A DNA stretch of 64,000 nt from Mycolicibacterium frederiksbergense. GTDB taxonomy: Bacteria > Actinomycetota > Actinomycetes > Mycobacteriales > Mycobacteriaceae. Positions within the stretch are counted from its first letter, which is position 1. Every line of letters begins with the position of its first letter. This document shows, piece after piece, positions 17,710 through 27,003 of this stretch. Where the stretch lies: contig NZ_JARXVE010000001.1 of the NCBI RefSeq assembly GCF_029893345.1, positions 868,001 to 932,000 of the forward strand, in the 5' to 3' direction. The notes beneath the pieces are model-generated. The model had not been told where the DNA came from, searched no databases, and saw only the letters and a list, made by a program, of their open reading frames with translations. Both the position numbers and the translations under genes were made by a program.

Positions 17710-20603
17710 GCACTCACGACACCCCGACCGACGCCTTCCCGGTGGCCGGGCCCAGGCACGCACAACACGGCGGGATCGCCAAGTGGATCCGGCGCTTGGC
17801 AGTGCCGATCATCATCGGCTGGATCGCGATTATCGGTGTCCTGAACACCATCGTCCCCCAGCTTGAAGAAGTCGGGAAGATGCGGGCGGTGTCGATGACG
17901 CCGGACCAGGCCTCCTCGATGATCGCGATGAAGCGCGTCGGCGAAGTGTTCCAGGAGTTCAAGTCCAACAGCTCAGTGATGATCGTGCTGGAGGGCGACG
18001 AGCCGCTGAGCGACGATGCGCACAAGTACTACGACGAAATCGTCGCCAAGCTCGAGGCCGACAAGGACCACGTCGAGCACGTCCAGGACTTCTGGGGCGA
18101 TCCGCTGACCGCGTCGGGTGCGCAGAGCCCCGACGGCAAGGCCTCTTATGTGCAGGTCTACACCGCCGGTAACCAGGGCGAGTCGCTGGCCAACGAATCG
18201 GTCGAGGCGGTGCAGGACATCGTCAAGAGCGTCGAGGCGCCGCCGGGTGTCAAGGCCTATGTGACCGGCCCGGCCGCATTGTCGGCCGATCAGCACATCG
18301 CCGGTGACCGCAGCGTGAAGATCATCGAGGCGCTGACCTTCACCGTCATCATCATCATGCTGCTGTTGGTCTACCGGTCCATCGTCACGGTGATCCTCAC
18401 CCTGGTGATGGTGGTGTTATCACTCTCGGCAGCCCGCGGGTTGATCGCTTTCCTGGGCTACTACAACATCATTGGGCTCTCGACGTTCGCCACCAACCTG
18501 TTGGTCACGTTGGCGATCGCTGCGGCCACCGACTATGCAATCTTCCTGATAGGCCGATATCAAGAGGCCCGAAGTGTCGGTGAGGACCGAGAACAGGCCT
18601 ACTACACGATGTTTCACGGCACCGCGCATGTGGTGATGGGCTCGGGCCTGACCATTGCCGGCGCCACGCTGTGCCTGCACTTCACCAACCTGCCCTACTT
18701 CCGGTCACTGGGTATCCCACTGGCTATCGGCATGGTGACCGTGGTGGTCGCGGCCTTGAGCCTGGGCTCGGCCATCATCTCGGTGGCCAGCCGGTTCGGT
18801 AAGACGCTGGAACCCAAGCGCGCCATGCGTACTCGCGGCTGGCGCAAGGTCGGTGCGGCCGTGGTGCGCTGGCCCGGGCCGATCCTGATCGCCACCATCG
18901 CGCTGTCGCTGATCGGTCTGCTGACCCTGCCCGGGTACGTGACCAACTACAACGACCGCAACTACCTGCCCGCCGATCTGCCGGCCAACACCGGCTACGC
19001 CGCGGCCGACCGGCACTTCTCCCAGGCCCGGATGAACCCGGAACTGCTGCTGATCGAAAGCGACCACGATCTGCGCAACTCCGCGGACTTCCTGGTCGTC
19101 GACCGGATCGCCAAGCGAGTCTTCCAGGTGCCCGGTATTTCTCGGGTGCAGGCCATCACGCGCCCGCAGGGCACGCCGATCGAGCACACCTCGATCCCGT
19201 TCCAGATCAGCATGCAGGGCACCACCCAGACCATGAACATGAAGTACATGCAGGACCGCATGAAAGACATGCTGGTGATGGCCGATGAGATGCAGAAGAC
19301 CATCAACACCATGGAGCAGATGCTCCAGCTGACCAAGGAGATGGCGGCCACCACTCACAGCATGGTCGGCAAGATGCACGTCATGGTCGAGGACGTGAAG
19401 CAAATGCGGGACAACATCGCCAATTTCGACGACTTCTTCCGCCCGATCCGCAACTACCTGTACTGGGAACCGCACTGCTCCAACATCCCGATGTGCCAGT
19501 CCATGCGGTCGATCTTCGACACCCTCGACGGCATCGACACGATGACCGACGACATTCAGACCATGATGCCGGACATGGATCGCCTCGATGAGCTCATGCC
19601 GCAGATGGTCGAAATCATGCCGCCGATGATCGAGACCATGAAGACGATGAAGACGATGATGCTGACCATGCAGGCCACCATGGGTGGGTTGCAGGATCAG
19701 ATGGAAGCAATGATGGAGAACCAGACGGCCATGGGCCAGGCGTTCGACGCTTCCAAGAACGACGACTCGTTCTATCTGCCGCCGGAGACCTTCAACAACC
19801 CCGACTTCAAGCGCGGCATGAAGATGTTCCTGTCCCCCGACGGGCACGCGGTGCGGTTCATCATCAGCCATGAGGGCGACCCGATGAGCCCCGAAGGTAT
19901 CTCCCACATCGACGGGATCAAGAACGCTGCCAAGGAGGCCATCAAGGGCTCCCCGCTGGAGGGCTCCAAGATCTACCTCGGCGGTACCGCGGCCACGTTC
20001 AAGGACATGCAGGAAGGCGCCAACTACGACCTGCTGATCGCCGGAATCTCCGCGCTGTGCCTGATTTTCATCATCATGCTGATCCTCACCCGCAGCGTGG
20101 TGGCCGCCACGGTCATCGTCGGCACCGTGGTGCTGTCACTCGGTAGCGCATTCGGTCTGTCGGTGCTGATCTGGCAGCACCTGCTCGGACTGGAGCTGCA
20201 CTGGATGGTGATCGCCATGGCCGTCATCGTGCTGCTGGCCGTGGGCGCCGACTACAACCTGCTGCTGGTCGCCCGGTTCAAGGAGGAGATCCATGCCGGG
20301 CTCAACACCGGCATCATCCGCGCCATGGGTGGTACCGGCTCGGTGGTCACCTCGGCGGGCCTGGTGTTCGCGTTCACCATGATGTCGATGGCGGTCAGCG
20401 AGCTGGCGGTCATCGGCCAGGTCGGCACCACGATCGGCCTGGGTCTGCTGTTCGACACCCTGGTCATCCGGTCCTTCATGACCCCGTCGATCGCCGCCCT
20501 GATGGGCAAGTGGTTCTGGTGGCCGCAGCAGGTACGCCAGCGGCCTCTCCCGGCGCCCTGGCCGGCTCCGGCCCAGCGCGACCCGCAGGACGCCCTGGTC
20601 TAA
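17706..20603 (+). CDS. MmpL-family RND transporter (MmpL4/5-like, siderophore export)
   Basis: A 965-residue RND pump with the usual twelve-helix layout: one helix, a first periplasmic loop, five helices (about 200-370), a second large loop, then the last helices (about 775-950). The second loop has a methionine-rich coiled coil (about residues 500-680, with repeated MxxMxxxM heptads) that is distinctive of MmpL4/MmpL5. Proton-relay aspartates with tyrosine appear in ATDYAIF and GADYNLL. With MmpS and a DUF5078 protein it probably exports mycobactin-type siderophores; export of other lipids or drugs is possible. Confidence 0.92.
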   Translation: MSTHDTPTDAFPVAGPRHAQHGGIAKWIRRLAVPIIIGWIAIIGVLNTIVPQLEEVGKMRAVSMTPDQASSMIAMKRVGEVFQEFKSNSSVMIVLEGDEPLSDDAHKYYDEIVAKLEADKDHVEHVQDFWGDPLTASGAQSPDGKASYVQVYTAGNQGESLANESVEAVQDIVKSVEAPPGVKAYVTGPAALSADQHIAGDRSVKIIEALTFTVIIIMLLLVYRSIVTVILTLVMVVLSLSAARGLIAFLGYYNIIGLSTFATNLLVTLAIAAATDYAIFLIGRYQEARSVGEDREQAYYTMFHGTAHVVMGSGLTIAGATLCLHFTNLPYFRSLGIPLAIGMVTVVVAALSLGSAIISVASRFGKTLEPKRAMRTRGWRKVGAAVVRWPGPILIATIALSLIGLLTLPGYVTNYNDRNYLPADLPANTGYAAADRHFSQARMNPELLLIESDHDLRNSADFLVVDRIAKRVFQVPGISRVQAITRPQGTPIEHTSIPFQISMQGTTQTMNMKYMQDRMKDMLVMADEMQKTINTMEQMLQLTKEMAATTHSMVGKMHVMVEDVKQMRDNIANFDDFFRPIRNYLYWEPHCSNIPMCQSMRSIFDTLDGIDTMTDDIQTMMPDMDRLDELMPQMVEIMPPMIETMKTMKTMMLTMQATMGGLQDQMEAMMENQTAMGQAFDASKNDDSFYLPPETFNNPDFKRGMKMFLSPDGHAVRFIISHEGDPMSPEGISHIDGIKNAAKEAIKGSPLEGSKIYLGGTAATFKDMQEGANYDLLIAGISALCLIFIIMLILTRSVVAATVIVGTVVLSLGSAFGLSVLIWQHLLGLELHWMVIAMAVIVLLAVGADYNLLLVARFKEEIHAGLNTGIIRAMGGTGSVVTSAGLVFAFTMMSMAVSELAVIGQVGTTIGLGLLFDTLVIRSFMTPSIAALMGKWFWWPQQVRQRPLPAPWPAPAQRDPQDALV

Positions 20604-21376
20604 TCGGCCTGCTCCAGCCCGGACTTCAAACTGGAGAGTTTGAGTGGCCAGCTGTGCGAGATCATCTCGCGCACGGTGCTGTCCGGGTCGAAGCCGTCGT
20701 GGATCACGGTGAGCTTGACCTGGTCCCCGACCGGCTCCATCTCGAACGACACCCGCGACCGGCGCTCGGCCCCGGCCTTGGCGATGGTCTCCTCGCTCAG
20801 GTCCGGGGCAATCGTCGCGAACTCGGGAGTGATCGTATGGAAGGTGAACGCCAACCGCCGATAAGGATCGGACTCGGCGATCACCTGCTCAGGGTCCTCG
20901 ATTCTCAGCTCGTCTTCCACCCAGGTGTAGGTGGAGCCCTTCTGCCAGTCCGATTCGATGGCGTGCCCCAGGTAGCCGCTGGAGAACGCTGGATTGGTCA
21001 CCGCCTGCCACAGCCGCTCCGGGGTGGTGCGGATATATGTGGTGTACATGAACTCACCGGCCGGTGTGGTGGTCTCCAATACGGTCTTGAGGTCCGCGAC
21101 GGTCTGCGCCCGACCACGGTCGTAGTGGTCGATCCAGCGCTCGACGATGGTGTTGATCGGTTCGGCGTTGAGGTAATGGAGCTTTTCCCGGCCCCGGCGC
21201 ACCGTCGTGACGAGATGGGCGGCCTCCAGCACGGCCAGGTGCTTACTGACTGATTGCCGTGCCATCGACAGGCCGCTGCACAGTTCTCGCAGACTCTGCC
21301 CGTTGCGGTCGTTGAGGCTGTCGAGCAGCAGGCGCCGACTCGGATCTGCAAGCGCCTTGAAGACTTCGTCCATCAC
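20600..21376 (-). CDS. ArsR-type repressor fused to an SRPBCC (AHSA1) domain
   Basis: A 258-residue two-domain protein. Residues 1-95 are an ArsR winged helix ([16 protein letters not shown], recognition helix [19 protein letters not shown]). Residues 105-258 are a START-like AHSA1 fold ([45 protein letters not shown]). The fusion suggests that a hydrophobic ligand in the SRPBCC pocket controls DNA binding. Start GTG 21376 or ATG 21373. Its stop overlaps that of mmpL. Two matching operator-like sites lie just upstream. Confidence 0.88.
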   Translation of the reverse strand: MMDEVFKALADPSRRLLLDSLNDRNGQSLRELCSGLSMARQSVSKHLAVLEAAHLVTTVRRGREKLHYLNAEPINTIVERWIDHYDRGRAQTVADLKTVLETTTPAGEFMYTTYIRTTPERLWQAVTNPAFSSGYLGHAIESDWQKGSTYTWVEDELRIEDPEQVIAESDPYRRLAFTFHTITPEFATIAPDLSEETIAKAGAERRSRVSFEMEPVGDQVKLTVIHDGFDPDSTVREMISHSWPLKLSSLKSGLEQAD

Positions 21377-21390
21377 TGCCGTCCCGCCAT

Positions 21391-21438
21391 ATGCAGCCGT
21401 CTGACTGCCTCTCTCCGATTATGCAGCTGTTTGGCTGC
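21391..21438. promoter_or_regulatory. Two direct copies of an 18-bp operator-like site upstream of arsR-SRPBCC
   Basis: ATGCAGCCGTCTGACTGC (21391-21408) and ATGCAGCTGTTTGGCTGC (21421-21438) agree at 15 of 18 positions, are exactly 30 bp apart, and each has GCAG/CTGC inverted arms. Their position 15-65 bases before the start suggests autoregulation. Confidence 0.65.
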
Positions 21439-21879
21439 GCGTCAAGCCCCCGGTATCACCCGGGCGGCCGCGCCAGAGTCACCGTTGGCGCCGCGGAATC
21501 GCCGGCGTCCAGCCACCGTCAGATCCACTCCGACGTTGCCGGCAGCCCGGCACCCCTTCTCCTTATATAAGGGGGACGCCGCGCCCCGCCCGTCGGCTTT
21601 GCCGGCGGAACACACCCCGCCAAGCATCAATGCCCAAATGCCCTACTTGCCAATGTAATTCAGCATTTTCAGGGTTGCGGTGCCAATAGTTCCAGTCCGC
21701 CATTGCGCACAATAAGTCCAGTGCCACAGCACTATTGGACGTTCCGTCGATAGGGCCATCAGCGCGCCGTCACACACCCGTCGCGAGCAACCGAAATGCG
21801 CACCCAGATAGCCACACTGAATCGCGTAATGCGTGAACCAGTACGTATGAAACGGGCATTGTGAACGGAGTCACATATT
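21439..21879. other. Non-coding stretch with inverted repeats
   Basis: About 440 bases without a supported gene. Visible structure: TGCCGG-CAGC-CCGGCA (21537-21552), the palindrome CCTTATATAAGG (21561-21572), and a nested element in which CCAATAGT (21683-21690) pairs with ACTATTGG (21731-21738) outside AGTGC-CACA-GCACT (21720-21733). Base composition is lower in G+C from 21640 on. None of these matches a riboswitch I know. Confidence 0.45.
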
Positions 21880-21909
21880 TTGCCGAGCCAAAATCGGCTC
21901 TGCTAGCGT
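21880..21909 (+). promoter_or_regulatory. Extended -10 promoter of the NlpC/P60-like gene
   Basis: TTGCCG (21880-21885) and TGC-TAGCGT (21901-21909) are spaced 18 bp and end 8 nt before ATG 21918. This argues for ATG 21918, on a nearly leaderless mRNA, over the in-frame GTG at 21861. Confidence 0.5.
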
Positions 21910-21917
21910 CCCGCCGC

Positions 21918-22592
21918 ATGTTTGCTATCGCTACTCTGATGGCGCTTGTCCAGCAAGTATCGGGCACGCCATACATCTCCGGTGGAGACACCGCAGCCGG
22001 CACTGACTGCTCCGGTCTGGCTTCCTGGGTCAGCAATGTGGCCACCGGCCGGCCGGCCTTCGGTGACCGGTTCAGCACCGGCAATCAGGAGAATGCGCTC
22101 CTGGCCCGCGGGTTCCAGTACGGGACGCAGCCCGGCGCCCTGGTGATCGGCTGGAACAGCGGCCACACCGCGGTGACCCTGCCGGACGGTACCCCGGTGT
22201 CCTCCGGCGAAACCGGCGGAGTGAAGATCGGCGGCGGTGGCGCATACCAGAGCCAGTTCACCCACCACATGTATCTCCCCGTGGCCAATGAAACCCCGGC
22301 AGAGGCCCAGCCAGAGGCTCCGCTGCCCTTCGATGCACCGCCACCTCCCCCGATCGACCCGATGGCGGCCCCGGCCCCGATCGACCCGTTCGCACCGCCC
22401 CCGCCCGCCGACCCGATGGCAGCCCCGATCGACCCAATGGCGGCTCCGGAATTCGACCCGTTCGCACCGCCGCCGGCGGCCGACCCGATGGCACCGGTTG
22501 ATCCGATGGCAGACCCAGCGCCGATCATGCTGGACGTGCCACCCCCGCCGGCTCCGCCCGCGCCCGAAGATCCCGCCGGGATCGCGGTCTGA
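21918..22592 (+). CDS. NlpC/P60-like (phage-lysin-type) peptidase with Pro-rich tail
   Basis: A 224-residue protein. Residues 1-118 form a papain-like peptidase domain: GTPYISGGDTAAGTDCSG with Cys31, then a histidine (His83) in GWNSGHTAVTLPDG. This resembles the N-terminal cysteine peptidase domain of mycobacteriophage lysins. Residues 130-224 are a low-complexity tail of DPMAAP/DPFAPPP repeats. The opening helix MFAIATLMALVQQVSG is part of the catalytic fold rather than a clear signal peptide, so how it would reach the wall is unclear. Confidence 0.75.
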   Translation: MFAIATLMALVQQVSGTPYISGGDTAAGTDCSGLASWVSNVATGRPAFGDRFSTGNQENALLARGFQYGTQPGALVIGWNSGHTAVTLPDGTPVSSGETGGVKIGGGGAYQSQFTHHMYLPVANETPAEAQPEAPLPFDAPPPPPIDPMAAPAPIDPFAPPPPADPMAAPIDPMAAPEFDPFAPPPAADPMAPVDPMADPAPIMLDVPPPPAPPAPEDPAGIAV

Positions 22593-22633
22593 GATCACAC
22601 CCGTCGGTGGGCGGAACGCCGCGATCACTCGGA

Positions 22634-22645
22634 TAACGTCTGGGT
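22634..22645 (+). promoter_or_regulatory. Leaderless -10 box of yaaA
   Basis: TAACGT (22634-22639) ends 6 nt before the GTG at 22646. The start codon also lies in the right arm of a 10-bp inverted repeat (GATCACACCC 22593-22602, GGGTGTGATC 22642-22651). Confidence 0.45.
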
Positions 22646-23392
22646 GTGATCGTGCTCCTGCCTCCGTCGGAGACCAAACGCACCGGCGGGGACGGCCCGC
22701 CGGTGCGTTTGGACAAACTGAGCTCGCCCGAGCTCACCCCGCTTCGTCAGTCACTGATCGACGAGTTGGTCGACCTCGCCGCCGATCCACCGGCTTGCCG
22801 CAAAGCGCTCGCCATATCCGTGAGCCAGGACGCCGAGATCGAGCGCAACGCAGCGCTCCGACAGTCCCCCACCCTGCCGGCAATCACGCGGTACACCGGG
22901 GTGCTCTATGACGCCCTCGACGTCGGATCGCTACGCGGTGCAGCCGCCACCCGCGCCCAGAACCGGCTGGCCGTCGGCTCGGCGCTGTTCGGTCTGCTCC
23001 GCGCCAATGATCCGGTCCCCGCATACCGGCTGTCAGCATCATCCAAACTGCCCGGCCAACCCGGCCTGGCCAAACGCTGGCGGCCGCTGTTGGAGCCGGT
23101 ACTCGCCGAGCTGTCCAGCCGAGAACTGATCGTGGACCTGCGGTCCGGCTCCTACGCCGGGCTGGGCCGTGTCCCCGGCGCGGTACGGGTACAGGTCCTG
23201 GCCGAGCACGCCGACGGTCACCGGACCGTGGTCAGCCACTTCAACAAAGCCCACAAGGGTCACCTCGCGCGTGCGCTTGCCAGTTCTCGAAGCGAACCCT
23301 CCGACGCAACCTCGGTCGCGGCGGTCGCCCGCCAGGCCGGGATGAACGTGGAGCGCGACGGCAATGAACTGACCGTCGTCGTCCCGGCCTGA
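22646..23392 (+). CDS. yaaA: YaaA-family peroxide stress protein
   Basis: A 248-residue YaaA (DUF328) protein; in E. coli YaaA limits iron-driven damage during peroxide stress. The opening LLPPSETK, the YTGVLYDALD block, the LPGQPGLAKRWRPLL region (usually KLxxxLxxFW) and the FNKAHKG motif near residue 196 identify it. The start is GTG. The first codons contain a 17-bp perfect inverted repeat (22674-22712). Confidence 0.9.
   Translation: MIVLLPPSETKRTGGDGPPVRLDKLSSPELTPLRQSLIDELVDLAADPPACRKALAISVSQDAEIERNAALRQSPTLPAITRYTGVLYDALDVGSLRGAAATRAQNRLAVGSALFGLLRANDPVPAYRLSASSKLPGQPGLAKRWRPLLEPVLAELSSRELIVDLRSGSYAGLGRVPGAVRVQVLAEHADGHRTVVSHFNKAHKGHLARALASSRSEPSDATSVAAVARQAGMNVERDGNELTVVVPA
22674..22712. 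repeat. 17-bp perfect inverted repeat inside yaaA
   Basis: CCAAACGCACCGGCGGG is followed by GACGG and then its exact complement. As RNA this makes a very stable hairpin at codons 10-22 of yaaA. It codes for the ordinary TKRTGGDGPPVRL segment. Confidence 0.9.
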
Positions 23393-23559
23393 ATTTCCCG
23401 GCCAGCACGATCAATCTCGCTGTTGCGGAGCGGCTTTCACTGCAGCGATTTCCCGGGTGTTTCCCACGATTTCCCAGATCGTCGTGCACAATATGAGCTC
23501 GCGCCGGCACCCATTGTTTGTGCCACGCCCCCACCACATCGCCGTTCCCGGGAGCAAGC

Positions 23560-24189
23560 TTGGTCACCCGCACCATTTCCAGACCGTATCCGTCATGTCC
23601 GCCGCACCGGGGTGGGCGACACCGAAAAGCATCGCAACGACGTTGGCTGCCGGTCGGGATCGGAGTGGCGGCCACCGCGGTGGTCAGTTCACTGCTCACT
23701 GCTTTCGTCGTCATCACCACGCTGGCAACCAAGCTGTCGGCCAAGGATTCGACGTACGCGGTCGGCGCCAGAACATATCCGGTGAATCCGGACCGGCCGT
23801 CGCGGCGCGCCTCGGCCGAACCGGCCAGCGCCCCGGCCGTCGCCGCATTCGCCTTCGACGAGTCCGGCTTCGTCGATTCCCCAGCCCGCTGCCGTGACAC
23901 CCAGACGGCCAGGGCCATCGGCCGCACCCAACGCTCGCTGGTGGTCATCTGCCTGGACCGCAGCGGCCGGCTCGAATACCACGGGGTCCGGTTGTCCGAC
24001 CACGCTGCGCTGGCGGCCGCCGCGGACCTCACTCCGGGCCGCCGGTTCGTCGCGCGCAACTACCAGGTCGATTACGCGGTCACGCCGACCGAGTTGCTCG
24101 TCACCTCGGGAAAAACGGTCCTCAAACGTGAACCGATGGTCGAGTACCGCGAGATCCTGACGACACCTGTAGTGATCACGCCGCGATAG
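23560..24189 (+). CDS. Single-pass membrane protein, function unknown
   Basis: About 209 residues: a basic cytoplasmic N-terminus (HRGGRHRKASQRRW), one transmembrane helix (GIGVAATAVVSSLLTAFVVITTLA) and an extracytoplasmic domain with two cysteines (PARCRDTQ and LVVICLDRSG). No catalytic motif recognised. TTG 23560 with a GGGAG sequence 7-11 nt upstream is my preferred start; a GTG 42 bases earlier is possible. The upstream 23393-23559 stretch holds no gene. Confidence 0.65.
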   Translation: MVTRTISRPYPSCPPHRGGRHRKASQRRWLPVGIGVAATAVVSSLLTAFVVITTLATKLSAKDSTYAVGARTYPVNPDRPSRRASAEPASAPAVAAFAFDESGFVDSPARCRDTQTARAIGRTQRSLVVICLDRSGRLEYHGVRLSDHAALAAAADLTPGRRFVARNYQVDYAVTPTELLVTSGKTVLKREPMVEYREILTTPVVITPR

Positions 24190-24232
24190 CCGCGTTAAGC
24201 TGGCCGCTCATCGGCCACGCGGCGGGAGATCG

Positions 24233-24457
24233 ATGTCGACATTCTGGCGGTATGTCCGCATTCAGCTGCTGGTGTTCGCATTCGGTATCGTCGGCCCGAT
24301 CTTTCTGATCATTTACTTTGCCACACAACCAGATCCGACCATCAAATGGATGTACTACGCCGGTCTGATCCTCACCGCGGTCGAGGTTCTCATCGCACTC
24401 GAGTTGACCCGCTCCAGCACACCGTCGCCGAGCACCACCAGAGATCTCCCGGAGTGA
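24233..24457 (+). CDS. Small two-helix membrane protein
   Basis: A 74-residue protein with two transmembrane segments (LLVFAFGIVGPIFLIIYFAT and YYAGLILTAVEVLIALEL) and a polar tail. A CGGGAG ribosome site precedes ATG 24233. It ends 3 nt before the amidase gene, so the two are probably cotranscribed. Unknown function. Confidence 0.7.
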   Translation: MSTFWRYVRIQLLVFAFGIVGPIFLIIYFATQPDPTIKWMYYAGLILTAVEVLIALELTRSSTPSPSTTRDLPE

Positions 24458-24460
24458 TTC

Positions 24461-25930
24461 ATGGATTCCACACTGGCATTCGAATTGGCCGACACCGACG
24501 CGATCGGCCAGGCGGCGCTGGCCGCGGCCGGTGAGGTGACCGCCGTCGAGCTGCTCGATGCTGCAATAACCCGGGTGGAGGCGACACGCACCCTCAATGC
24601 CGTGATCACCGACCTGTTCGAGCGCGGGCGATCCCAGGCCGCCGCACTCGACGAATCCGGTGTCCTGCGCACCGGCCAGGCCGGGCCGCTGGCCGGTACC
24701 CCGTTCCTGCTGAAAGATCTCGGGACGGCGCTGGCCGGGGCCGGCGAATCGATGGGCTCCCGCGCGTTGCGCGACCACATCGCAACGGAATCCGCATGGA
24801 CGGTGGACCGATATCTCGACGCCGGCCTGGTGGTGTTCGGCAAGACGAACACCCCGGAGTGGGGCAACCACTGCACCACCGAACCGTTGCTGTCCGGCCC
24901 GACGGTGAACCCCTGGTCCTCGACCGTCACCCCGGGCGGATCAAGCGGCGGTTCGGCGGCCGCCGTCGCCGCAGGCGTGGTGCCCGCGGCCTCGGGTGGG
25001 GACGGCACGGGCTCCATCCGGGTGCCGGCGTCGTGCTGCGGTGTCGTGGGCCTCAAGCCGCGGCGTGGCCGCGCCTCGTTCGCTCCCGACGGCGGTCACG
25101 GTCTCGAAGGCCTGGTGAACAACCATGCGTTGACCCGGACGGTGCGCGACTGCGCGGCACTGCTCGACGTCATCGCCGGCACTGCGCCCGGAGACCCCTA
25201 CAGCGCCCCGGCCCCGGCTGTTCCGTTCCTTCAGGCCGCCGCGCAAGCTCCGCCAGCCCAGCGCATCCTGATCGCCACCTCGTCGCCGTTCCACACCGAC
25301 CGGATCAACCCCGAGGTGGTGGCGGCGGTCGAATCGACCGGGCGCCTGCTGGAAGGCCTCGGTCATCGACTCGAGCCGGGCGCACCCACGATCGACCCGG
25401 ATGCCGTCGCCGACGCCGTCGCGGTGCTGCACACCGTGAGCAACGCTGAACTGTATGAACTGGCCCAAGCGCACCTCGGCCGCACGCCCCACGAGGACGA
25501 GTTCGAGCCGAGCACCTGGGTGATGATCCGCGAGGGCTTCACCACCACCGGCCTCGCCTATGCGAATGCGATCGCCGCCATTCATGCCCAGACCCGCCGG
25601 TTCGCCGCGGGGATGGCCGGTTACGACGTGCTGCTGGTACCGACGCTGCTCACCGGTCCACCGCCGTACGGGCTGCTCAACCAACCGCGGGGCACCACCC
25701 GAGCCTTCTTCGACGTCGAGTTCGCGACAACCGGGTGGACCGCGCTCGCCAACGTGACCGGTTGGGCCGCGATTTCGCTACCGCTGGGTCAGACTCGCGA
25801 CGGCCTGCCGATCGGTGTGCAACTGATGGCACCGGACGAGGCGATCCTGCTCGCGCTGGCCGGTCAGCTCGAGCAAGCCGCCCCCTGGGCCGACCGCACC
25901 CCACCCCGTTGGGTCGGAAAAACCGACTGA
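24461..25930 (+). CDS. Amidase-signature family amidase
   Basis: A 489-residue amidase-signature hydrolase with a complete Ser-cisSer-Lys triad: Lys85 in PFLLKDL, the GGSSGGSAAA loop (cis-Ser about 162) and nucleophile Ser185 in GTGSIRVPAS. A GVVGLKPRRGR block follows. Family members hydrolyse simple or aryl amides. Its start is 3 nt downstream of the small membrane protein. M. tuberculosis has several similar amidases (AmiA2/AmiB2/AmiC/AmiD); I cannot assign which is closest. Confidence 0.9.
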   Translation: MDSTLAFELADTDAIGQAALAAAGEVTAVELLDAAITRVEATRTLNAVITDLFERGRSQAAALDESGVLRTGQAGPLAGTPFLLKDLGTALAGAGESMGSRALRDHIATESAWTVDRYLDAGLVVFGKTNTPEWGNHCTTEPLLSGPTVNPWSSTVTPGGSSGGSAAAVAAGVVPAASGGDGTGSIRVPASCCGVVGLKPRRGRASFAPDGGHGLEGLVNNHALTRTVRDCAALLDVIAGTAPGDPYSAPAPAVPFLQAAAQAPPAQRILIATSSPFHTDRINPEVVAAVESTGRLLEGLGHRLEPGAPTIDPDAVADAVAVLHTVSNAELYELAQAHLGRTPHEDEFEPSTWVMIREGFTTTGLAYANAIAAIHAQTRRFAAGMAGYDVLLVPTLLTGPPPYGLLNQPRGTTRAFFDVEFATTGWTALANVTGWAAISLPLGQTRDGLPIGVQLMAPDEAILLALAGQLEQAAPWADRTPPRWVGKTD

Positions 25931-26090
25931 GGACCAACCTGCCTGAGCACACGTGCTGAGGTGGGGTCCGAGACCGGATCACAGCCGCCTATCCTCTGAG
26001 GCGAACGTGCTGCACCGAGCACATCGGATGGGCCTAACCTCAGCAGCACAACTACAGCAGGATGCCGTCTTCAAAGGAGTGGACAACCTC

Positions 26091-26984
26091 ATGGTGAACC
26101 AGCAGCAGGCCGACAAGATGACCACGGGCAAGGGCTTCATCGCCGCGCTCGACCAGAGCGGCGGCTCGACCCCCAAGGCGCTGCGTCTTTACGGCATCGA
26201 GGAGAGCGCCTACTCCTCGGAAGAAGAGATGTTCGATCTGATCCACCAGATGCGGTCCCGCATCATCACCTCCCCGGTGTTCGGTGGTGACCGGGTGCTG
26301 GCCGCCATCCTGTTCGAGCAGACCATGGACCGGTCCATCGACGGCAAGCCGACGGCGGCCTACCTGTGGGAGGACAAGGGAGTCGTACCGCTGCTCAAGA
26401 TCGACAAGGGTCTGGCCGAGGTCGCCGACGGCGTGCAGGTGATGAAGCCGATGCCCGGCCTGGACGATCTGCTGGCCCGTGCCGCGAAGAACGGCATCTT
26501 CGGCACCAAGGAGCGCTCGGTGATCGGTGCGGCGAACCCGGACGGTATCGCCGCGGTGGTGGCCCAGCAGTTCGAGGTGGGCAAGCAGGTGCTCGGACAC
26601 GGCTTGATCCCGATCATCGAGCCCGAGGTCACCATCTCGATCGCGGACAAGGCCGAGACCGAGGACCTGCTCCGCGACGAGATCACCAAGAATCTGGATG
26701 CGCTGCCCGCCGATCAGAAGGTGATGCTCAAGCTGACCCTGCCGACGGTGGCCAACCACTACCAGTCGCTGGTCGAGCATCCGAAGGTGATGCGGGTGGT
26801 GGCGCTGTCGGGCGGCTACTCGCGCGAAGAGGCCAACAAGCTGCTGGCCGAGAACACCGGTGTGATCGCCAGTTTCAGCCGGGCGCTGACCGAGGGTCTG
26901 TCGGCCCAGCAGAGTGACGACGAGTTCAACGCCACGCTGGACAAGTCGATCCAGTCGATCTACGACGCCTCCGTAGCCGGCTAG
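26091..26984 (+). CDS. Fructose-bisphosphate aldolase, class I
   Basis: A 297-residue class I aldolase of the short bacterial type. [21 protein letters not shown] opens the protein; [21 protein letters not shown] and the Schiff-base lysine segment MLKLTLP follow, with the phosphate-binding [12 protein letters not shown] near the C-terminus. ATG 26091 follows AAAGGAG; a GTG four codons upstream overlaps that site. Mycobacteria mainly rely on a class II aldolase, and a class I enzyme may serve under metal limitation or gluconeogenesis (inference). Confidence 0.92.
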   Translation: MVNQQQADKMTTGKGFIAALDQSGGSTPKALRLYGIEESAYSSEEEMFDLIHQMRSRIITSPVFGGDRVLAAILFEQTMDRSIDGKPTAAYLWEDKGVVPLLKIDKGLAEVADGVQVMKPMPGLDDLLARAAKNGIFGTKERSVIGAANPDGIAAVVAQQFEVGKQVLGHGLIPIIEPEVTISIADKAETEDLLRDEITKNLDALPADQKVMLKLTLPTVANHYQSLVEHPKVMRVVALSGGYSREEANKLLAENTGVIASFSRALTEGLSAQQSDDEFNATLDKSIQSIYDASVAG

Positions 26985-27003
26985 GACGCGGCGAGACACG
27001 CAG

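Noticed and set aside
21561..21572. CCTTATATAAGG palindrome as a regulatory site
   Set aside because: A single 12-bp palindrome in a non-coding gap with no second copy and no matching regulator; too little to call.
21640..21880. A cyclic-di-AMP (ydaO-type) riboswitch upstream of the NlpC/P60-like gene
   Set aside because: Such riboswitches precede some actinobacterial wall-hydrolase genes, but I could not find the conserved sequence blocks, and the promoter appears to lie downstream of this region.
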